Shown: piece by piece, positions 6,960-16,399 of the stretch
Layout: each line of letters starts with the position of its first letter
How positions within the stretch are numbered: position 1 is the first letter of the stretch
Assembly (NCBI RefSeq): GCF_027944115.1
Contig: NZ_JAPJZI010000001.1
Span: 2,046,001-2,110,000 of the forward strand
DNA length: 64,000 nt
Reading direction: 5' to 3'
From: Hoeflea prorocentri
GTDB lineage: Bacteria; Pseudomonadota; Alphaproteobacteria; Rhizobiales; Rhizobiaceae
Made by a program: the position numbers and the translations under genes
Notes under the pieces: model-generated
What the model was told of the DNA's origin: nothing
What the model saw: the letters and a program-made list of their open reading frames with translations, nothing else
The model's database searches: none

Positions 6960-8594
6960 TCACTTATCAAGCAGATTGATCGCTTCACGCAATTTGTGGA
7001 TATGGTAGGGCACGGCCCAGTTGTCATTCGGTCCGGTCCGCACATCCATGTTCCAGTATTTGGTGTGCGTAAAGAACGGCACGGACCCTTTCGGTTTGCC
7101 CTCAATATCCTGCTCGGGCAGAACCGGAATATCCAGAATTCCCTGCAAACGGGCGACCGGGGTCGAAAGATCAAAGTGATCGGCCAGCGGTCCCGATATG
7201 ATATCGCCCCAGAGAATTCTTTCGCTCTTTGAGTAGATGTTGGTCCAGCGCGTGAACGCAAAATGTGCAGCATGATGCGGATAGCGGAAATATGCGCCGT
7301 TGGAAAAGTTCGCACCCACCTGATACGTAAAATGCTGGTGTTTTGTTTTCGGGTCCCACTCCAGCGCTGGCGGGCATGTCGGCAAAATGCGCTTTTCCTG
7401 CTGGCTGCGCATGTCGTCATTGTCATGAGCCAGAAGAAACTCGGCATGAGTGAGCGGTGACCCCAGTGTTATGAAATCGCTGACCAGCCAGGGGCTGCCA
7501 TTTTCCTTCAGTTCTTTCCAGGCGAGGTTCTGCAGCCTGCGATACTCTTCCAGGTCCAGACTGCCCGAATTCTCGATAGCGTCCTGTATGAGCTTCTCGA
7601 GTTCGTCGCGCGCCGGCTGTTTCTTACGGGCCTGGCCGCTCCGGTTAAGATACCGGTTCACCCTTGCAAAGCTGGCCTTCAGAATATCGTAAGCGACAAT
7701 CGTGCCGAGCGAATGGGATACCACGATGATACGGTCATATTCGGTATCCCAGTTCGGATAAGGCGCGCCCTTCTTTTGTGTCGACGGATCGAAATCACGT
7801 ACACCCATGAGGGTTTCGAGCAATTCAACGCCCTTTTCGCGTATCTCCTGGCGCCGGGCAACGTTGAGCGGATTGGCCTTCACATAACGGGCGACATCAC
7901 CGAAATATTTAAGAAGGAAAACATTGACGAAGGTCCCTGCGACCAGGGAAACGATCACACCCAGGACCGGGCCGATCCAGGTCCAGCAGAGGCTGGAGGC
8001 GCTGCAACCTGCGTCATCACATTCACCGGCAAGGCATTGACGCAGATCGTCAACCGGCAGCAGAGAGACTGCCATAACGATACCAATCAGCACCGTGATA
8101 ATCCAAAGCGCGATCCAGGCCTTGAAAACATCTTTCGGCACCCGCTTTGGCGAGCGCCACAGCAGGTCAACAAACCAGATCTTGAAGTGCTCCCACGTCG
8201 TGCCCTGCATCAGATGAGCCCAATAGAACTCATAAAAATCCGTGCGGACGCCGTTCTTGGCTTCCTCGGTGGTAATCCTGTGCAGTTCGAAGCTGCGATT
8301 GCGTCTGTCGGGTTTGCTCCAGACCGGATTTTCAACACGCTGTTGACCATTGTTGGAATCGACACGCGAGCGTGGAATGAGATTTTCGTCAGTTACCCAT
8401 GTGGTGTCCACAAAGCTGCGAAGCGTGTCCATGGGAACCTGCTCACCCATGCCGTGTATGACAACAACGGCCTGCTTCTTTTTGGCCGTAGCCTTCGTCG
8501 ACGATTTCGCTGTTTCTTTTTCCTGCGCCACAACCAAGGCCCACTTCAACTCCGTACTCGACCGGAGTTTGCAACAAAACCTATTGAAATGCAA
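6960..8594 (-). CDS. Membrane-anchored alpha/beta-hydrolase, lipase-like
   Basis: 544 residues if started at the ATG at 8594; later starts (TTG/GTG near 8537, close to an ACGGAG) are also possible. VVVIHGMGEQ near the N-terminus is the oxyanion-loop strand and VVSHSLGTIVAYD holds the serine nucleophile of an alpha/beta hydrolase. Between them are two clear membrane spans (AWIALWIITVLIGIVMAV and WIGPVLGVIVSLVAG) with a short Cys-containing loop, so the catalytic parts are both on one face of the membrane. A run of Lys/Thr/Ala precedes the first motif. Substrate is unknown; a lipase or thioesterase activity would fit. The N-terminal strand motif resembles that of the hydrolase-metacaspase at 32498. 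Confidence 0.75.
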   Translation of the reverse strand: MHFNRFCCKLRSSTELKWALVVAQEKETAKSSTKATAKKKQAVVVIHGMGEQVPMDTLRSFVDTTWVTDENLIPRSRVDSNNGQQRVENPVWSKPDRRNRSFELHRITTEEAKNGVRTDFYEFYWAHLMQGTTWEHFKIWFVDLLWRSPKRVPKDVFKAWIALWIITVLIGIVMAVSLLPVDDLRQCLAGECDDAGCSASSLCWTWIGPVLGVIVSLVAGTFVNVFLLKYFGDVARYVKANPLNVARRQEIREKGVELLETLMGVRDFDPSTQKKGAPYPNWDTEYDRIIVVSHSLGTIVAYDILKASFARVNRYLNRSGQARKKQPARDELEKLIQDAIENSGSLDLEEYRRLQNLAWKELKENGSPWLVSDFITLGSPLTHAEFLLAHDNDDMRSQQEKRILPTCPPALEWDPKTKHQHFTYQVGANFSNGAYFRYPHHAAHFAFTRWTNIYSKSERILWGDIISGPLADHFDLSTPVARLQGILDIPVLPEQDIEGKPKGSVPFFTHTKYWNMDVRTGPNDNWAVPYHIHKLREAINLLDK

Positions 8595-8948
8595 AGAGAA
8601 TTTGGCATTGCACGACCGGATCTCAGCTCCTTGAGGGAGCCGTCATCACGACCTTGGGCAATAATGACAGCAATTCAAAATTGAAATTCGCAGGGATAAA
8701 CCGGAGTTCTATCAGCCTGTCAGCGCCCGGTCCGGTTTCACCGCCATGGATTCATTTTGCGGGCACGTCCCCTTGTAGCGATGACCAGACACGCCGCCAC
8801 ATTTGGGACCTTTAAGAACCTTTCCACAGCCTCATCGCCAGTAATCCGGAATGACGTCTGGAGTAATCCACAGACAGAAAAGATGCTGTTGTAAGAGAGC
8901 GCTTTGCGTGCATAAATTTTCCATGACGCCAAGCAGGGAGTAAGTGGA
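8595..8948. other. 354-base intergenic region between divergent genes
   Basis: It separates the leftward lipase-like gene from the rightward TPR gene and must hold both promoters. I see no strong promoter match, repeat or terminator. The AGGGAG ribosome binding site of the TPR gene lies at its right end. Confidence 0.4.
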
Positions 8949-11231
8949 TTGCCGGGCCGTTTCAGTTGGTTGTTTGTCTGTCTGCTTTCCACCGCTGCTG
9001 CCGCCAATCCTGTCACTCCTTTACCGGTTGGCGATGTCAATAGTTTCGCGCCGGATGTTCATAACCGACTACAGGCCTGCGCCGGATGTCTCTCCAATAC
9101 TGCCAATATCATCGCAATCTCCGCGGCGGGCTCCGAACAGCCGCTTGATGACGGACGAATTTCCGACGGCGAAACGTTTCCCCTCCATCCGACGAGTGCG
9201 TCTGATTTCAATATGCGCGGCAACTATCACCTCAATCAGGATGATTTTGATTCCGCCATTGTGGAATACACCCGCGCCATCAAGGCAGACCCGTCCTTTG
9301 CCTATGCCTATTTCAATCGCGGCACTGCATATGGCAACAAGAGGCATTTTGAACATGCTATCGCCGATCTCGACAAAGCGGTCGATTTGCTTCCCAATGA
9401 TTTCGAGACATTCCGACGGCGCGGGGAAACCTACTATGACTGGGGCAAGCATCGGCGCGCGCTTGCCGATTTGAATGAAGCCATAAGGCTCAACCCCCGG
9501 GATTTTGTCGCGTTCAATATGCGCGGCCTGACACTAGGGCGTCTTGGTTCAAATGCGCAGGCTCTCAGGGATTTCCAAAGAGCGATCATGCTCGAGCCTC
9601 TGCATCACCCGGCCTATGTCAATCGTGCGAACATCCACAAACGACTGGGCGCCTTTGACCTGGCATTCGCGGACTACAACAAAGCCGTCGAAATCGATAG
9701 CGAAGACGCTCTGAATTTCTTTTTCCGGGCTGAAGCCTTCTATGAAGCAGGCAGGACCAAAGAGGCGATTTCGGATCTCAGCGCAGCAATCGAACTCGAC
9801 CCATGGGATCCGGATCTTTTCTTCAAGCGCGGGCTTTACCAGCAGGAACTGCGGCAGTTCGAAGAAGCCGCGCAGGACTATCGAACCGCCATACGGCTCA
9901 GCCCCGACTTTGCCTCAGCGCACAATAATCTCGGCAACACGCTTCATGCACTGGATCGTACAGCGGAGGCGCTCATCTTCTACAGTGAAGCCATTCGGCT
10001 CGATCGCAATGACAGCATTGCCCTGGAGAACCGCGGGCTGGCCTATCAGGCACTCGGCTTGGAACTGCTTGCGCATGCAGATTTCTCCACGGCCATCACG
10101 GCCTCACCCAAGGCAGCAGGCGGCTATATCAAACGCGGATACAATCTGCAGGAAATGGGCCGCTATAGCGAAGCATTATCTGATTTTGACCGCGCAGCGC
10201 AGATCGATGACACAAACCCCGACATCTTTCACTACCGTGGACTTGTGCACGAAGCGATGCAGAGATATGAACGCGCCGCGGCGGATTTCGGCAAGGTCAT
10301 CGCTCTCAATCCGGATGATGCGTTCGCCTACTACAATCGCGGCACGATGCTCAGGCAAAGCAAGGCGCATGGAGCGGCGGTGATCGACTTTCGGACAGCC
10401 ATCTCGATGATGCCTGACGACGCCGACAGCCATCTCAGCCTTGGCCTTTGCCTGGAACAGCTTGATCGTTGGGACGAGGCTTCGGCAGCCTATTCCGATA
10501 CGTTGCGACTGCGCCCGCAAAACGTCACCGCTTATGTGGGCCGCGGGAATGCCCGCCTCAATACGGGCGACTACAGTGGTGCGATCGATGATTTCGAACG
10601 CGCGGTCGAACTTCAACCGGAGCATTCGCTTGCCCACTACAACCGAGGAGTCGCCCATGCCAGCCTCGGCAACGACATGCTTGCCATTGAAAGCTATCGG
10701 GCTGCCGTCAAGCATGATCCGGACTATCGGGACGCCTATCTCAATATCGGTCTGATCTTCCAGTCACGCGGCGATTTTGCCAAGGCGGCCGAGCAGTTCA
10801 AACGGTCCATTGGCATCGACGTGCTCGATCCGGAACCACACTATTACCTGGGCCGGCTTTATCTGGAAATGCGGCGCTATGACGAGGCCATAGCGCAGTT
10901 CGATTCTGTCATCGTCAACGCCCCGAAGCGGGCTGACGCCTATTTTCAACGAGCGGTGGCGAAACGAAGAAGCGGATTTGCGGTCAGCGCCATTGCGGAC
11001 ATCGACGAGGCGATCGGCCTCAACATCGATTTAGCAGAGGCTGTTTATGAGCGCGGAAACGCACTTATGGATCTCAACGACTACGAAAGCGCACTGGAAG
11101 AGTTCTCCCGGGCCATCAAGATGAACCCGGAACGGGCCGAGTATTACATCAGCCGCGCCCACGCTTACCGGAAGCTCGGCCTGCCTCATATGGCCGACCG
11201 GGACATGCTGAAGGCCGGCGCCCTGAACTAA
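8949..11231 (+). CDS. Exported TPR protein with about 20 tandem repeats
   Basis: 760 residues from a TTG that has AGGGAG eight bases upstream and opens a signal peptide (ending STAAAANP). After about 70 linker residues, roughly twenty back-to-back 34-residue TPR units fill the rest; most share the pattern AYxNRGxxxxxxGxxxxAxxDFxxAIxLxP. Such a superhelix is a protein-binding scaffold; there is no catalytic domain. Export suggests a periplasmic or envelope assembly role. A short GAAGAGG/CCTCTTT inverted repeat follows the stop. The gene is alone in its direction. Confidence 0.85.
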   Translation: MPGRFSWLFVCLLSTAAAANPVTPLPVGDVNSFAPDVHNRLQACAGCLSNTANIIAISAAGSEQPLDDGRISDGETFPLHPTSASDFNMRGNYHLNQDDFDSAIVEYTRAIKADPSFAYAYFNRGTAYGNKRHFEHAIADLDKAVDLLPNDFETFRRRGETYYDWGKHRRALADLNEAIRLNPRDFVAFNMRGLTLGRLGSNAQALRDFQRAIMLEPLHHPAYVNRANIHKRLGAFDLAFADYNKAVEIDSEDALNFFFRAEAFYEAGRTKEAISDLSAAIELDPWDPDLFFKRGLYQQELRQFEEAAQDYRTAIRLSPDFASAHNNLGNTLHALDRTAEALIFYSEAIRLDRNDSIALENRGLAYQALGLELLAHADFSTAITASPKAAGGYIKRGYNLQEMGRYSEALSDFDRAAQIDDTNPDIFHYRGLVHEAMQRYERAAADFGKVIALNPDDAFAYYNRGTMLRQSKAHGAAVIDFRTAISMMPDDADSHLSLGLCLEQLDRWDEASAAYSDTLRLRPQNVTAYVGRGNARLNTGDYSGAIDDFERAVELQPEHSLAHYNRGVAHASLGNDMLAIESYRAAVKHDPDYRDAYLNIGLIFQSRGDFAKAAEQFKRSIGIDVLDPEPHYYLGRLYLEMRRYDEAIAQFDSVIVNAPKRADAYFQRAVAKRRSGFAVSAIADIDEAIGLNIDLAEAVYERGNALMDLNDYESALEEFSRAIKMNPERAEYYISRAHAYRKLGLPHMADRDMLKAGALN

Positions 11232-11295
11232 GGTCAGGAAGAGGTTTGTCTCCTCTTTGGTCGCCCCTTGGAACCGGCCGTTCGATTGTGTCCTG

Positions 11296-11673
11296 CTATT
11301 GATTGCCGCAATAGTTCTTCACCGCCCAGTCGATGTTCTTTTGAAGTGTTGCGATGCGCTGCTCATAAAGCTTCGTCAGGCAGGCAGTATCGGCACCGCA
11401 GGCCGTTCTCGACTTAAGGAACGCCTGCGCTTCGTCCTGACGGTTGCCGCTTGCGCCCATGAGCAACGGCATTGCCTTGTAGCCATACCAAAGACCGGCC
11501 ATCTGCGAATCCATGGCCGACAGCTGAGCATCGGAACAAATGGCTTTTTCATCCGCTGCCTTGGCTTGTGAACAGTCGAAGCTGGCTGCGCCGGCCGCTG
11601 TCACCCAGGCGATGCTTGCCGCGCATAGTACCACAATCGCAAAGGTGTTTGAGAGCTTGTTGAAATGACGCAT
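11296..11673 (-). CDS. Secreted LprI/DUF1311-like protein
   Basis: 125 residues from the ATG at 11673, preceded by GGAAG; longer frames are not needed. A signal peptide ends at AAGAAS. The mature part FDCSQAKAADEKAICSDAQLSAMDSQM with paired Cys and a later TACGADTACLTKLYEQRI is typical of the LprI (lysozyme inhibitor) N-terminal / DUF1311 family. By family the protein is periplasmic and may bind lysozyme-like enzymes, but this is only proven for a few members. Confidence 0.8.
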   Translation of the reverse strand: MRHFNKLSNTFAIVVLCAASIAWVTAAGAASFDCSQAKAADEKAICSDAQLSAMDSQMAGLWYGYKAMPLLMGASGNRQDEAQAFLKSRTACGADTACLTKLYEQRIATLQKNIDWAVKNYCGNQ

Positions 11674-11947
11674 AGGCTGACTTCCTTCAATCCTTGACGT
11701 GACCAGGTGATGCCAATTTGACGCAATCCGGAAAAACAATGCGTCTTGCCCACACCTGAACATTTTGCTGCTGAGCATGCATGCAGTACACTTTATCAGA
11801 ATGTTGCCCGCTGCCTTTCTTCATTGAAACAAAGAGACCGACAGCATGGAGAACCCACTCGTTTCCGACAAAGCCTATTTGCCGAGCGCTTCGCGAACAG
11901 ACGCAGACTGCCCCCACGATATTCATATAAAAACCAAATACTTCAGT

Positions 11948-13195
11948 ATGCTTTCTCGCAGGTTCCCTTTGGTTTTAACTGGTTTGTTTGCAGCGCTGGC
12001 GCTTTCGGCCTGCGGGAGCGGACAGCAGATAAAACTGTCGGAGGCGCCGGTTCCAACACCCCGGTCTGTTGCGACTCAACCAGCTTTTGAAAACCAACCG
12101 GCCCTTTCAAACAACACCTCGTCCGCGACAGCGGGCCTCGCGTCAAAGGCCGCCCCGCTCCCTGAAACCCGGCCAGATCAAAATGCACAGGCTGAGCCGG
12201 TAGAGCAGAACAATACGCAGGCACCGGTTCCCCGGAACGCGCCAAGGAAGACCGCTGAACCGGTTATAGAAATCGTTCGTGTAACCGAGAAACCGACGGG
12301 CACCACGGAAACAACGGAAATTGTGGAAACGTCGGATCGGCTGATCGAACGTAAGGAACAGGTAGAAACATCCGAGCGGATCATCGATCGCGTGGAAATC
12401 GATGAACAAAAGGCCCGTATCGAAGAAACGATTGAAGTTGTCGAAAGCACAAGAAAGACGGTCGACGTCGTAGAGATTGACAAGCGAACAGGAGCGACTG
12501 TCGAGACTGTTGTCGAAAAGGCACCCGTCGAGACACGCAAAAAACGCGTCACAATCGTAGTAAAAGATGACCGCAACGATGTCGTTGCCGGTCCAATGGA
12601 CCAGGCGAGACGATTTGCCGGACCTGACGGCATCGATACGGGCAAACTTGCCGGCTTCGGGATCCTGGCTGTACAGGCCGGAATGCCGGCAAATGAACGT
12701 GAGCGCCTGTTAACGATCTGCGAAGCCTTCACATCACCGACGCCGGATATGACGGCATCCGCGGACGGCGCCATGACCACGATATGGCCGATATCGTCAG
12801 CCGCGCACGCCGAGGAGCTCAACAAGAGACCCGGCATGCCGGACTGTGCGCAAGCGGTTGAACGCTATGGCCTTGCCGATGCGAAGCGGGCGATTTCCGA
12901 CGCGGAACGAACCGGCTGGATTTTGGATAATCGTGGACCTTACCTACTGGCCTGGTCGCCCCCGGAGGCAAGAGGTGCTTCAAACGCTCTCGTACTCCTG
13001 GCGGATCTGTCCGGCGTGGCAACCACAGAAGATGCACGCGCCGTCATGCACCGTTGGGCCAATGACATAGAAACCAATTCCGCGCTTTGGGATGGTTCGG
13101 AATGGGATACCGCCTTGCTACGGCCGATCATTGAAAGCTGGCGCGAAGAGTTTGGCACAAGAACATTGATGTTGCTGGGACCGGTCGGCGGTTAG
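11948..13195 (+). CDS. Lipoprotein with charged VE/T-rich repeat region
   Basis: 415 residues from the ATG at 11948; the signal peptide ends in a lipobox, ALSAC, so the mature Cys is lipidated. A Pro/Ala/Gln-rich linker follows, then about 120 residues of repetitive charged sequence (EIVETSDRLIERKEQ, VETSERIIDRVEIDEQ, EETIEVVESTRKTVDVVEI), probably beta-strand or coiled rods. The C-terminal 200 residues look globular (GIDTGKLAGFGILAVQAG...), contain no motif I recognise, and include two Cys (TICEAF, MPDCAQA) that may pair. An envelope function is likely; nothing more can be said. Confidence 0.65.
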   Translation: MLSRRFPLVLTGLFAALALSACGSGQQIKLSEAPVPTPRSVATQPAFENQPALSNNTSSATAGLASKAAPLPETRPDQNAQAEPVEQNNTQAPVPRNAPRKTAEPVIEIVRVTEKPTGTTETTEIVETSDRLIERKEQVETSERIIDRVEIDEQKARIEETIEVVESTRKTVDVVEIDKRTGATVETVVEKAPVETRKKRVTIVVKDDRNDVVAGPMDQARRFAGPDGIDTGKLAGFGILAVQAGMPANERERLLTICEAFTSPTPDMTASADGAMTTIWPISSAAHAEELNKRPGMPDCAQAVERYGLADAKRAISDAERTGWILDNRGPYLLAWSPPEARGASNALVLLADLSGVATTEDARAVMHRWANDIETNSALWDGSEWDTALLRPIIESWREEFGTRTLMLLGPVGG

Positions 13196-13222
13196 CACAA
13201 CGCTTGCTAAAAAGATTGATGA

Positions 13223-13441
13223 TCAAAGGTCTTCAGACTCGAAATCGTCTGCTTCGTTCTCTTCCGTTTCCTCCACGGCGCAATCGATCGCATATTCCCG
13301 CCCGTCCCACAGGACAAAACATTCAGCCGACTCGGCCACATCCCTATCGGCTTCACCGCCGCAGGCTTTTGGTATGACAAACAATACGATGAAAGCCAGC
13401 ACCGAGGCCGTAAAAGCGTTCTGCCAACCCTGATTGAGCAT
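13223..13441 (-). CDS. Small single-span membrane protein
   Basis: 72 residues. One hydrophobic segment (AFTASVLAFIVLFVIP) is followed by a short Cys-containing region (KACGGEADRD, AECFVLWDGREYAIDCAVEE) and a very acidic tail rich in Glu and Asp. I do not recognise the family. It is supported by a sensible domain layout rather than by homology, and lies convergent to the lipoprotein gene. Confidence 0.45.
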   Translation of the reverse strand: MLNQGWQNAFTASVLAFIVLFVIPKACGGEADRDVAESAECFVLWDGREYAIDCAVEETEENEADDFESEDL

Positions 13442-13657
13442 GAATGCGCCTCGTGCGAACCAGCCCTTGCGGGCATAACAAAGTCGATCCCAGTCTCATT
13501 CACCGGGTGGCAATTTGCAACAGTGTCGACAAACAGAGATAGCGAGGTCAGGCAACGTCTGTCGGCTCTGCTCTTTTAACACCCTTCGACATATTTTGGC
13601 GGCATTGGCTGGTGATGAATCTGACAGGGAGCGCCTGACAGGATCAGGGAGCGAGAT

Positions 13658-14662
13658 GTGTACTCATCTGGAAAGACTGCGGTGGCCGCTGCAAGCCAGC
13701 GTCTGAATGTTATCGGCCAACTCCTTGTCAGCGTTCTGGCTATGCTGCTCACGGCAACCGGTCCGGCAAAGGCCGACAGCCAGTCCGAAGCGGACGGTTC
13801 GCCGCGCCCATACGACAAGACCGTGCGATTTGCAGCCGATGGGCTCACACTTGTTGGGACCCTTGCCCATCCGGGTGCGATCAAGCAGCCTCCCGTGGTG
13901 ATCATCCTTCACGGCATGCGCGGAGAGCGCGACGGACCAAAAATCGCCGGCAGCGATCAGGGACTGTTCGAACGCATCGCGGAACAATGGTCACATTGCG
14001 GCATAGCCAGTCTGCGTTTCAGCACCCGCGGTAAGGGCGGCTCGGATGGAAACCACCAGGACATGTCCCTTGAAGGACGTATCAGGGAAACCCGATCAGC
14101 CATCCGCTGGGTGTCACGCCAACCCGACCTCGACTCTAGCGCTACCGTCATTTTGGGTTACAGCCAGGGGGCTGCAATTGCCGCAACCGTGGCGGGCCGG
14201 TTGGCCGCCACCAACGACATTGGCGCACTACTGCTGTGGTCGCCCAATCTCAATCCCCTCGCGCGCTATGAAAAAACCATCGGGATGGAAAAACTCACAA
14301 CGGGGTTGAATGCACCCGAAGGCAAGGTCGTCATGATCGCACCCGGACTTGGCTTCAAACAGGCTTTTTTTCGTGATGTCTGGTCGTTGAATCCGGCCGG
14401 GGAAATCTCCCCGTTCCGCGGTCCAATCCATCTTGTCTACGGCGTGGGTGATCAAAGGACAGGCCCGGACGATGCCGAACCATTCCTCCATTTCCATGAC
14501 GGCCTGCAAGACATGACCACCATTGACGGCAACCACCATTTGACTGCTTCTGCCGGCATTGACGCCACCGACGAACTGGCTTGGCAGCAGGCAGACTGGC
14601 TTTTCAACACCCTGGAAATTGAAGGGCCTGACTGTCCGCCAGCAGATGCCGGTGATGACTGA
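13658..14662 (+). CDS. Exported alpha/beta hydrolase
   Basis: 334 residues from a GTG at 13658 with GGGAG eight bases upstream. An N-terminal hydrophobic export signal ends at GPAKADS. VVIILHGMRGERDG is the oxyanion-loop strand, RFSTRGKGGSDG the following loop, and GYSQGAAIA (about residue 168) carries the serine nucleophile; DGNHHLT near the C-terminus gives the catalytic histidine. It looks like a dienelactone hydrolase/BAAT-type esterase acting in the periplasm. Substrate is unknown. Confidence 0.75.
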   Translation: MYSSGKTAVAAASQRLNVIGQLLVSVLAMLLTATGPAKADSQSEADGSPRPYDKTVRFAADGLTLVGTLAHPGAIKQPPVVIILHGMRGERDGPKIAGSDQGLFERIAEQWSHCGIASLRFSTRGKGGSDGNHQDMSLEGRIRETRSAIRWVSRQPDLDSSATVILGYSQGAAIAATVAGRLAATNDIGALLLWSPNLNPLARYEKTIGMEKLTTGLNAPEGKVVMIAPGLGFKQAFFRDVWSLNPAGEISPFRGPIHLVYGVGDQRTGPDDAEPFLHFHDGLQDMTTIDGNHHLTASAGIDATDELAWQQADWLFNTLEIEGPDCPPADAGDD

Positions 14663-14695
14663 GTTGCCTGCGCCGTAGACGGCGTCCGTTGACGT

Positions 14696-15166
14696 TCAAC
14701 CAATGCGCAGTGTCATGAATACGCTGTACGGGTCCTCGACATAGTCGGCGAATGGCGGACAATACTCGAACCCGAAACCAAGGTAGAGATTGCGGGCCGC
14801 CTCGAACTCGGCCAAGGACCCGGTCTCAAGGCTCAATCGCTCATAGCTGCGACGGAGTGCTTCTGCCAGAACCGTTTCCACGACCGCCTTTGCCACACCC
14901 CTGCCCCGCGCTGCCTGTGCGGTGTGCATGGATTTGATTTCGCCGTGCAGCGGATCAATCTCCTTCAAAGCGCCGCAGCCAAGGAGCAGCCCGCCTTCAC
15001 GCACTGCCCAGAACGTCACATCCGGCGCTCGCAGGCTCTCCAGATCCAGCGCATGCGTGCTTTCGGGGGGCGAAAGAGAGGCCATGTGATCGACATGAGT
15101 TTGTAAAAGCCCGGCCACATCGGAACCGGTCAGATCGTCAATCAGGACCTGCATGTCTGGCGGCAT
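14696..15166 (-). CDS. GNAT N-acetyltransferase
   Basis: 156 residues from the ATG at 15166, which has AGGAG at good spacing. The acetyl-CoA binding motif A is clear (MHTAQAARGRGVAKAVVETVLAEA), followed by RLSLETGSLAEFEAARNLYLGFGFEYCPPF, which is the usual substrate-side helix and strand in the YafP/PhnO-like group. It is 13 bases downstream of the glutathione transferase stop and so probably co-transcribed with it. Substrate unknown. Confidence 0.85.
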   Translation of the reverse strand: MPPDMQVLIDDLTGSDVAGLLQTHVDHMASLSPPESTHALDLESLRAPDVTFWAVREGGLLLGCGALKEIDPLHGEIKSMHTAQAARGRGVAKAVVETVLAEALRRSYERLSLETGSLAEFEAARNLYLGFGFEYCPPFADYVEDPYSVFMTLRIG

Positions 15167-15179
15167 GGCGATGCTCCTC

Positions 15180-15875
15180 TCATCCGCGGCGCAGCGTATC
15201 TGCCGATTGATTGAACAGCACATTGTTGTTCTGCGCGTTGTGCTGGCCTTTGTTCTGCCGCTCCTTATGAAGATTGACAGCCCTTCGCACAGCCGGACGT
15301 TCCTTGATTCGGCCACGCCATGCCGTCACATTCGGGAATTGTTCGAGAGAAGCGCCCAGCGGTTTGGCGATCAGTATCCAGGGAAAGCTGATCATGTCCG
15401 CAATCGAATACTCACCCAGTATATAGTCTCGGCCCTCGAGACGGTTCTCAAGGACTGCAAGATTGCGGTCATATTCCCCCAGATATCGCTTGAAACCGTA
15501 CTCCTGGCCTTCAGGCGCATAGTTCTTGAAGTGGCTGAGCTGTCCGGCCATGGGCCCCTGGTTGCCAACCTGCCAGAACAGCCATTCCAGCGTTTCCTTT
15601 TCACCCTCCGGACCACCCGGCAAGAAACGGCCGGTCTTGCGGGCCAGATAGAAGAGTATGGCGCCGCTTTCGAACACGGAAACGGGATCGCCATCGACAT
15701 TCCTGTCGACAATGGCCGGCATCTTCGCATTGGGGCTGATGTCCAGGAATGCAGGGGCAAGCTGGTCGCCTTGTGCAAGGTTGAGCAAATGCGTGGTGAA
15801 TTCGAGGCCGCTCTCCTCGAGCATGATGGCCACTTTCCAGCCATTGGGCGTCGGTGCGTAATAAAAGTCGATCAT
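15180..15875 (-). CDS. Glutathione S-transferase, YghU/YfcG-like
   Basis: 231 residues. The N-terminal thioredoxin-like domain (IDFYYAPTPNGWKVAIMLEESGLEF) with NAKMPAIVDR (cis-Pro) and VFESGAILFYLA, the glutathione-gamma-glutamyl binding loop, matches the bacterial Nu-class group that also acts as a disulfide-bond reductase. The C-terminal helical domain carries WLFWQVGNQGPMAGQ and the N-capping YSIADMISFPW. It is the first gene of a two-gene unit with the GNAT acetyltransferase. Confidence 0.87.
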   Translation of the reverse strand: MIDFYYAPTPNGWKVAIMLEESGLEFTTHLLNLAQGDQLAPAFLDISPNAKMPAIVDRNVDGDPVSVFESGAILFYLARKTGRFLPGGPEGEKETLEWLFWQVGNQGPMAGQLSHFKNYAPEGQEYGFKRYLGEYDRNLAVLENRLEGRDYILGEYSIADMISFPWILIAKPLGASLEQFPNVTAWRGRIKERPAVRRAVNLHKERQNKGQHNAQNNNVLFNQSADTLRRG

Positions 15876-16018
15876 GGGTGTGGTTTTGATCCCCGGTTGT
15901 GCTGCTGCGAGGGACTATGAGGTGGGGAGTTGCCAATGGCAAGCCGCCAGAAAACTGATCCGTTTCTGAGGCGAACCCGTATGATTCATCGGGAGAACCA
16001 AGTCGCGGGAGGTCTGCC

Positions 16019-16399
16019 TTGACTGTTTATGTTTCCGTAACCGGACTGAAACTGCACGGATGGCTGCAGCAAATCCCCTTTCACTGGCACGCTATGTGTT
16101 CATTTTGCCAAGCAATCAACGCGCCTGGAAATCTGCGAACCGAGGCGCGCACGATTGACGGCGTCCATCATACGTTGACGGTCTGGACGTCGCGCTCGGA
16201 CATGCGTGCATTCCTCACAGCGGGCGCGCATGCCGCGGCCATGCGAAGCTACAAGTTGATTGGATCTGGAAAAGTCTACGGATATGAGTGCAACGGCATG
16301 CCTAGCTGGAAGGAGGCGCTTGCCGAGTGGCATCGTCATGGACGGCCGGTTTCCGGGACAAGAACCGCTGCAGATCGAGCCACAAAAGCACGCGCATGA
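16019..16399 (+). CDS. Dimeric alpha/beta-barrel protein of unknown function
   Basis: 126 residues from a TTG at 16019. The HWHAMCSFCQAINAPGNLRTEARTIDGVHHTLTVWTSRSDMRAFLTAGAHAAAM pattern is that of ABM/spheroidene-monooxygenase-like ferredoxin-fold proteins; the catalytic role is not known. Its last 98 bases overlap the end of the opposing gene at 16302, an unusually long convergent overlap. Both reading frames look protein-like, so I keep both. Confidence 0.6.
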   Translation: MTVYVSVTGLKLHGWLQQIPFHWHAMCSFCQAINAPGNLRTEARTIDGVHHTLTVWTSRSDMRAFLTAGAHAAAMRSYKLIGSGKVYGYECNGMPSWKEALAEWHRHGRPVSGTRTAADRATKARA

